Origin: Bryobacteraceae bacterium | GTDB taxonomy: Bacteria > Acidobacteriota > Terriglobia > Bryobacterales > Bryobacteraceae | Assembly (NCBI GenBank): GCA_025929455.1 | Contig: JAICMB010000121.1 | Span: forward strand, 1 to 8,467 | Length of the DNA stretch: 8,467 bases | Direction of reading: 5' to 3' | Shown: positions 6,483 to 8,467 of the stretch, in pieces | Numbering within the stretch: the first letter of the stretch is position 1 | How the letters are laid out: each line of letters starts with the position of its first letter | Made by a program: the position numbers and the translations under genes | Notes under the pieces: generated by a model | Database searches by the model: none | What the model was told of the DNA's origin: nothing | The model's input: the letters and a program-made list of their open reading frames with translations, nothing else

Positions 6483-7610
6483 ATGAAGTGTGTTGCGTTT
6501 TGTTGTGCTGCTGCGGATGAGCCGGTGGCACCCGAGTTTGGCGCGTATCTGGAACGGAACTGCCCGGTCGGCGCGGCGTACGAATCGAGCGGCGGCATGT
6601 TTACACCGGACCTGATGTCGGCCGCGGAGCGCGCGGTCGCGGCGGACATCGCAGTCGTGCTGCTGTCTTCGCGCGCTGAAGCGGAGGGCTGGCGGCGGGA
6701 GTTGTGGGAACCGATCCTGTTTACGGCCGCAGAAGAGATCGGCACGCGCGTGGCATTCGTGCTGCTGGAGCCGTGCCGTTTCCCCGCCCTGTTCCGACGG
6801 CGGCAATTCTTCGATGCCTCCGCGGATGCGGCGCGCGTGAGGCGGGAGTTACGGCGCTGGGTGTTGCAAGGGGCCGCCTCGCCGAATGCCGAATTGCCAC
6901 CGCGGAGTGAGCCGTGCGCCGATATAGCGCACCTGTGCGAGGCCCTACTCGACCAACCGGCGCTGGTTCGCAATGTGGATCGCGATGCGGCGCTGGCATT
7001 CGCGCATGAGTACGCCGCTTGTTTCGAAAACGTATCGTGGTTGCAGTGTGCACATCGCGGCGAGGCGGGCGTATTGGGCGATCTTGCGCACGCGGCGGGT
7101 CTGAACCTTGCGGGCACGGTGCGGCAAAACCGCGATGAGCTACGGCTATGGTTTGAGCAGAGGCGAGCGCTGCTGATTTTCAACGGCCCGGGACAGGCAA
7201 TCGACGTTAGCGGTCGGGCTTCCGTGATCGTGACCACGCGAGATCCGCGCTCCGATGCACCTGCCCTCGAAAGTGTGCGCGAGTTGTTTGGGGCATGGCG
7301 CGGGAAGGAGATCGCGTGTTTACGCGCGCTGGGGACAGTAGAGTATCACTTGCACGCGCGCACGCAGGGCGTGATCTCGATCGGCACCGCTGCAGCCTCT
7401 CTGCTGTGTACGCGCGGACGTTTCGCCGAAGCGGATGAGTTTTACGGCCTGCTTGCTGCGGCTGCGCGCGAGAACAGTCATTTTGGAGAAGCCTGGCGAT
7501 TTGAGCGGGAACAGGCCTGGATTCGCGAGCGTTGGAACGATGGCGGAGTGGCACACACGAGCGTGCCCGCGCTCAGAGCCGCCGAGCAACTGGTATTGCC
7601 TTTGGCCTGA
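6483..7610 (+). CDS. TIR-like protein with NB-ARC-like centre lacking a P-loop
   Basis: From the ATG at 6483 the protein has 375 residues; an in-frame ATG at 6411 would overlap the propeller gene and adds nothing domain-like. Residues 1-113 resemble a divergent TIR domain: a first strand (CVAFCC), a helix with alternating AE/AV residues leading into IAVVLLSS (56-63), then GWRREL (69-74), where E73 matches the position of the TIR catalytic Glu, and LEPCRFPALFRRRQFFD (95-111). Residues 145-265 follow the order of NB-ARC STAND ATPases: AALAFAHEYAACFENVSWL (169-187), ALLIFNGPG (229-237, Walker B-like) and ASVIVTTRDP (246-255, the sensor-type TTRD motif). The Walker A sequence expected just before residue 169 is absent (LVRNVDRDA). 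The C-terminal part (about 300-350) has TPR-like spacing. It starts 13 bp after the propeller gene, so it is probably in the same transcript. TIR enzymes often cleave NAD+ in immunity; that role here is inference. Confidence 0.75.
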   Translation: MKCVAFCCAAADEPVAPEFGAYLERNCPVGAAYESSGGMFTPDLMSAAERAVAADIAVVLLSSRAEAEGWRRELWEPILFTAAEEIGTRVAFVLLEPCRFPALFRRRQFFDASADAARVRRELRRWVLQGAASPNAELPPRSEPCADIAHLCEALLDQPALVRNVDRDAALAFAHEYAACFENVSWLQCAHRGEAGVLGDLAHAAGLNLAGTVRQNRDELRLWFEQRRALLIFNGPGQAIDVSGRASVIVTTRDPRSDAPALESVRELFGAWRGKEIACLRALGTVEYHLHARTQGVISIGTAAASLLCTRGRFAEADEFYGLLAAAARENSHFGEAWRFEREQAWIRERWNDGGVAHTSVPALRAAEQLVLPLA

Positions 7611-7615
7611 AGTCC

Positions 7616-7756
7616 CTACAGCACGGGCCCGATACGCCACGGCACAAACTCTTTATGGCCGAGCCGTTCAGCGCAGGTACGCTCGCCCGATGCAACGGCG
7701 AGACACAGGTCGAAAATTTCTTGATTTATCTGGCGCACGTCGGCTTTGCCATCGGC
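7616..7756 (-). repeat. Diverged second copy of the dehydratase 3' end (copy A)
   Basis: This segment aligns without gaps to 8216-8356. By hand count 28 of 141 bases differ (about 80% identity), while 42 of 46 encoded residues are the same. Both copies end at the same TAG stop and the sequences share nothing obvious after it. At the other end, similarity stops around the CGCATCG shared by both (7759-7765 and 8356-8362 on the minus strand), with one extra codon in copy A. Confidence 0.85.
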
Positions 7757-8059
7757 GTCGATGCGGGCCTGTTGCTGCAGTTCGAGAACAAGGCCGCTCC
7801 GAACGTATTTTTTGAACCCCGGCGCGGTGAGGTCGATGGTGTAAGAACCGGGCTTGAGCTGCAGCAGAACGAAATTTCCACTGCTGTCCGTGTGTGTTTC
7901 CGAGCTGGCGTTCGTAGCCAGGTTGACGGCCGAAACGGTCGCATTCGGGACGACCGCGCCGGAATTGTCATGGACAGTTCCGACGATGCTGGATGTGATG
8001 GATTGCCCGTACAGAACTGCGGCGCCGAGCAAAGACGCTACGAATAGACGAGGCGACAT
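7616..8059 (-). CDS. Chimeric ORF: TonB-receptor/carboxypeptidase-regulatory N-terminus fused to a UxaA-family C-terminus
   Basis: Residues 1-101 are the start of an Oar-like TonB-dependent receptor: a signal peptide (cleavage near LYG-Q at 18-19), then a carboxypeptidase-regulatory-like beta sandwich (SIVGTVHDNSGAVVPNATV, DSSGNFVLLQLKPGSYTI, GFKKYVRSGLVLELQQQARID). Real receptors continue for about 900 more residues as plug and barrel. Here residues 102-147 instead match the C-terminus of a UxaA/GarD-family dehydratase, ending [14 protein letters not shown]; 42 of 46 residues equal those of the gene at 8216-8467. The fusion is in frame. A strong GGGGGAG Shine-Dalgarno precedes the ATG at 8059, so it may still be translated, but neither half can work as in its parent, and I treat it as a probable remnant. 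The stop is 5 bp from the stop of the convergent TIR-like gene. Confidence 0.85.
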   Translation of the reverse strand: MSPRLFVASLLGAAVLYGQSITSSIVGTVHDNSGAVVPNATVSAVNLATNASSETHTDSSGNFVLLQLKPGSYTIDLTAPGFKKYVRSGLVLELQQQARIDADGKADVRQINQEIFDLCLAVASGERTCAERLGHKEFVPWRIGPVL

Positions 8060-8060
8060 T

Positions 8061-8070
8061 GCACTCCCCC
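8061..8070 (-). promoter_or_regulatory. Strong Shine-Dalgarno of the chimeric gene
   Basis: GGGGGAG on the minus strand lies 4 bases before the ATG at 8059 and fixes that start. The gap 8060-8215 otherwise holds a TACAAT -10-like hexamer (minus strand, 8166-8171) without a clear -35. Confidence 0.6.
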
Positions 8071-8215
8071 AAACTGAAGCGACTGGACGGTTTACGATTC
8101 GTGCAGCGGCGGAATCGAGCGCGACGCGCCTGCGGACCGCGTCGCTGACTACGACTGTTTGCAGTATTGTACTTGAATTGTGTAATGTGCGCGGGACGGA
8201 AATACGCGCTACGTG

Positions 8216-8467
8216 CTACAGCACGGGGCCAATCCGCCACGGCACGAATTCTTTATGCCCGAGTCGTTCCGCGCACGTGCGCTCGCCCGAGGCGACCTGG
8301 AGACAGAGGTCAAAAAGCTCCTGACCGATCTGCCGCACGTCCGCCTCGCCGTCGGCGATGCGGCCGGCGTTGACGTCCATGTTGTCGCGCATGCGGCGGA
8401 ACGTGGCGCTGTTGGTGGCGATTTTTATGACGGGAATGGTGGGGAACCCGATGGCGCTGCCGCGGCC
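8216..8467 (-). CDS. UxaA/GarD-family dehydratase, C-terminal part (runs off the right edge)
   Basis: The visible 83 codons are the 3' end of a gene that begins beyond the window. They encode [14 protein letters not shown], then [39 protein letters not shown] and [16 protein letters not shown] before a TAG stop. This matches the C-terminal domain of altronate/galactarate-type dehydratases (UxaA/GarD family), which dehydrate sugar acids to 2-keto-3-deoxy products in hexuronate breakdown using a divalent metal. The conserved ending GHxEFVPW is intact, so this looks like the functional copy. The exact sugar acid cannot be decided from the C-terminus, and I give no gene symbol. The chimeric gene lies 157 bp downstream on the same strand. 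Confidence 0.88.
   Translation of the reverse strand, partial: GRGSAIGFPTIPVIKIATNSATFRRMRDNMDVNAGRIADGEADVRQIGQELFDLCLQVASGERTCAERLGHKEFVPWRIGPVL

Noticed and set aside
6389..7237. A 282-codon open frame on the minus strand opposite the TIR-like gene
   Set aside because: The translation is Ser/Arg/Ala-rich without motifs, while the plus strand carries recognisable TIR- and NB-ARC-like motifs.
7616..8467. A recent simple tandem duplication of the dehydratase end
   Set aside because: The copies differ at about 20% of bases, mostly synonymously, and their flanks after the stop codon do not match; a recent duplication would be nearly identical and would repeat the spacer.
1..8467. CRISPR array, insertion sequence or prophage
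   Set aside because: No regularly spaced repeats, transposase or integrase motifs, or terminal inverted repeats were seen on either strand.

Overview
The window reads as a piece of a GC-rich bacterial chromosome, most likely from an acidobacterium of the Bryobacter/Solibacter kind. This placement is inferred from gene content, not from a marker gene: a Tat-exported seven-repeat VCBS/ASPIC-UnbV protein, the start of a carboxypeptidase-regulatory-like (Oar/TonB-receptor type) protein, several small secreted proteins whose signal peptides end in Ala-rich segments before Gln, and a TIR-like/STAND-like protein. No rRNA, tRNA, CRISPR array, transposase or phage gene is visible.

Layout. 35-2010 (minus): a two-gene operon, homoserine dehydrogenase (hom) followed by a signal-peptide-bearing SAM methyltransferase, joined by an ATGA stop/start overlap. 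2040-2345 (plus): a small secreted helical protein transcribed divergently from hom. 2361-3152 (minus): a secreted protein of unknown function with a Pro/Ala tail. 3153-3420: non-coding, with a tight hairpin and short repeats. 3421-about 4103 (minus): a VapBC toxin-antitoxin pair; the antitoxin has no ATG, GTG or TTG where its domain begins. 4104-4530: about 430 bases without a supported gene but with several palindromes and a 20-bp-spaced repeat. 4531-7610 (plus): a compact three-gene block made of a 66-residue protein, the Tat-exported beta-propeller protein, and a TIR-like protein whose central region keeps NB-ARC-like motifs but has lost the P-loop. 7616-8059 (minus): an in-frame chimera of a TonB-receptor N-terminal domain and the last 46 residues of a UxaA/GarD-family dehydratase. 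8216-8467 (minus): the 3' end of a genuine UxaA/GarD-family gene running off the right edge.

How the parts fit together. The hom operon is housekeeping (threonine/methionine branch). The 4531-7610 block looks co-transcribed, because the first two genes are 1 bp apart and the last two 13 bp apart; its joint function is unknown. The right end is rearranged: two diverged copies of the same dehydratase 3' end lie 600 bp apart, one of them captured by a truncated TonB-receptor gene. The most unusual items are the P-loop-less TIR/STAND-like protein, the chimeric gene and the start-less antitoxin.
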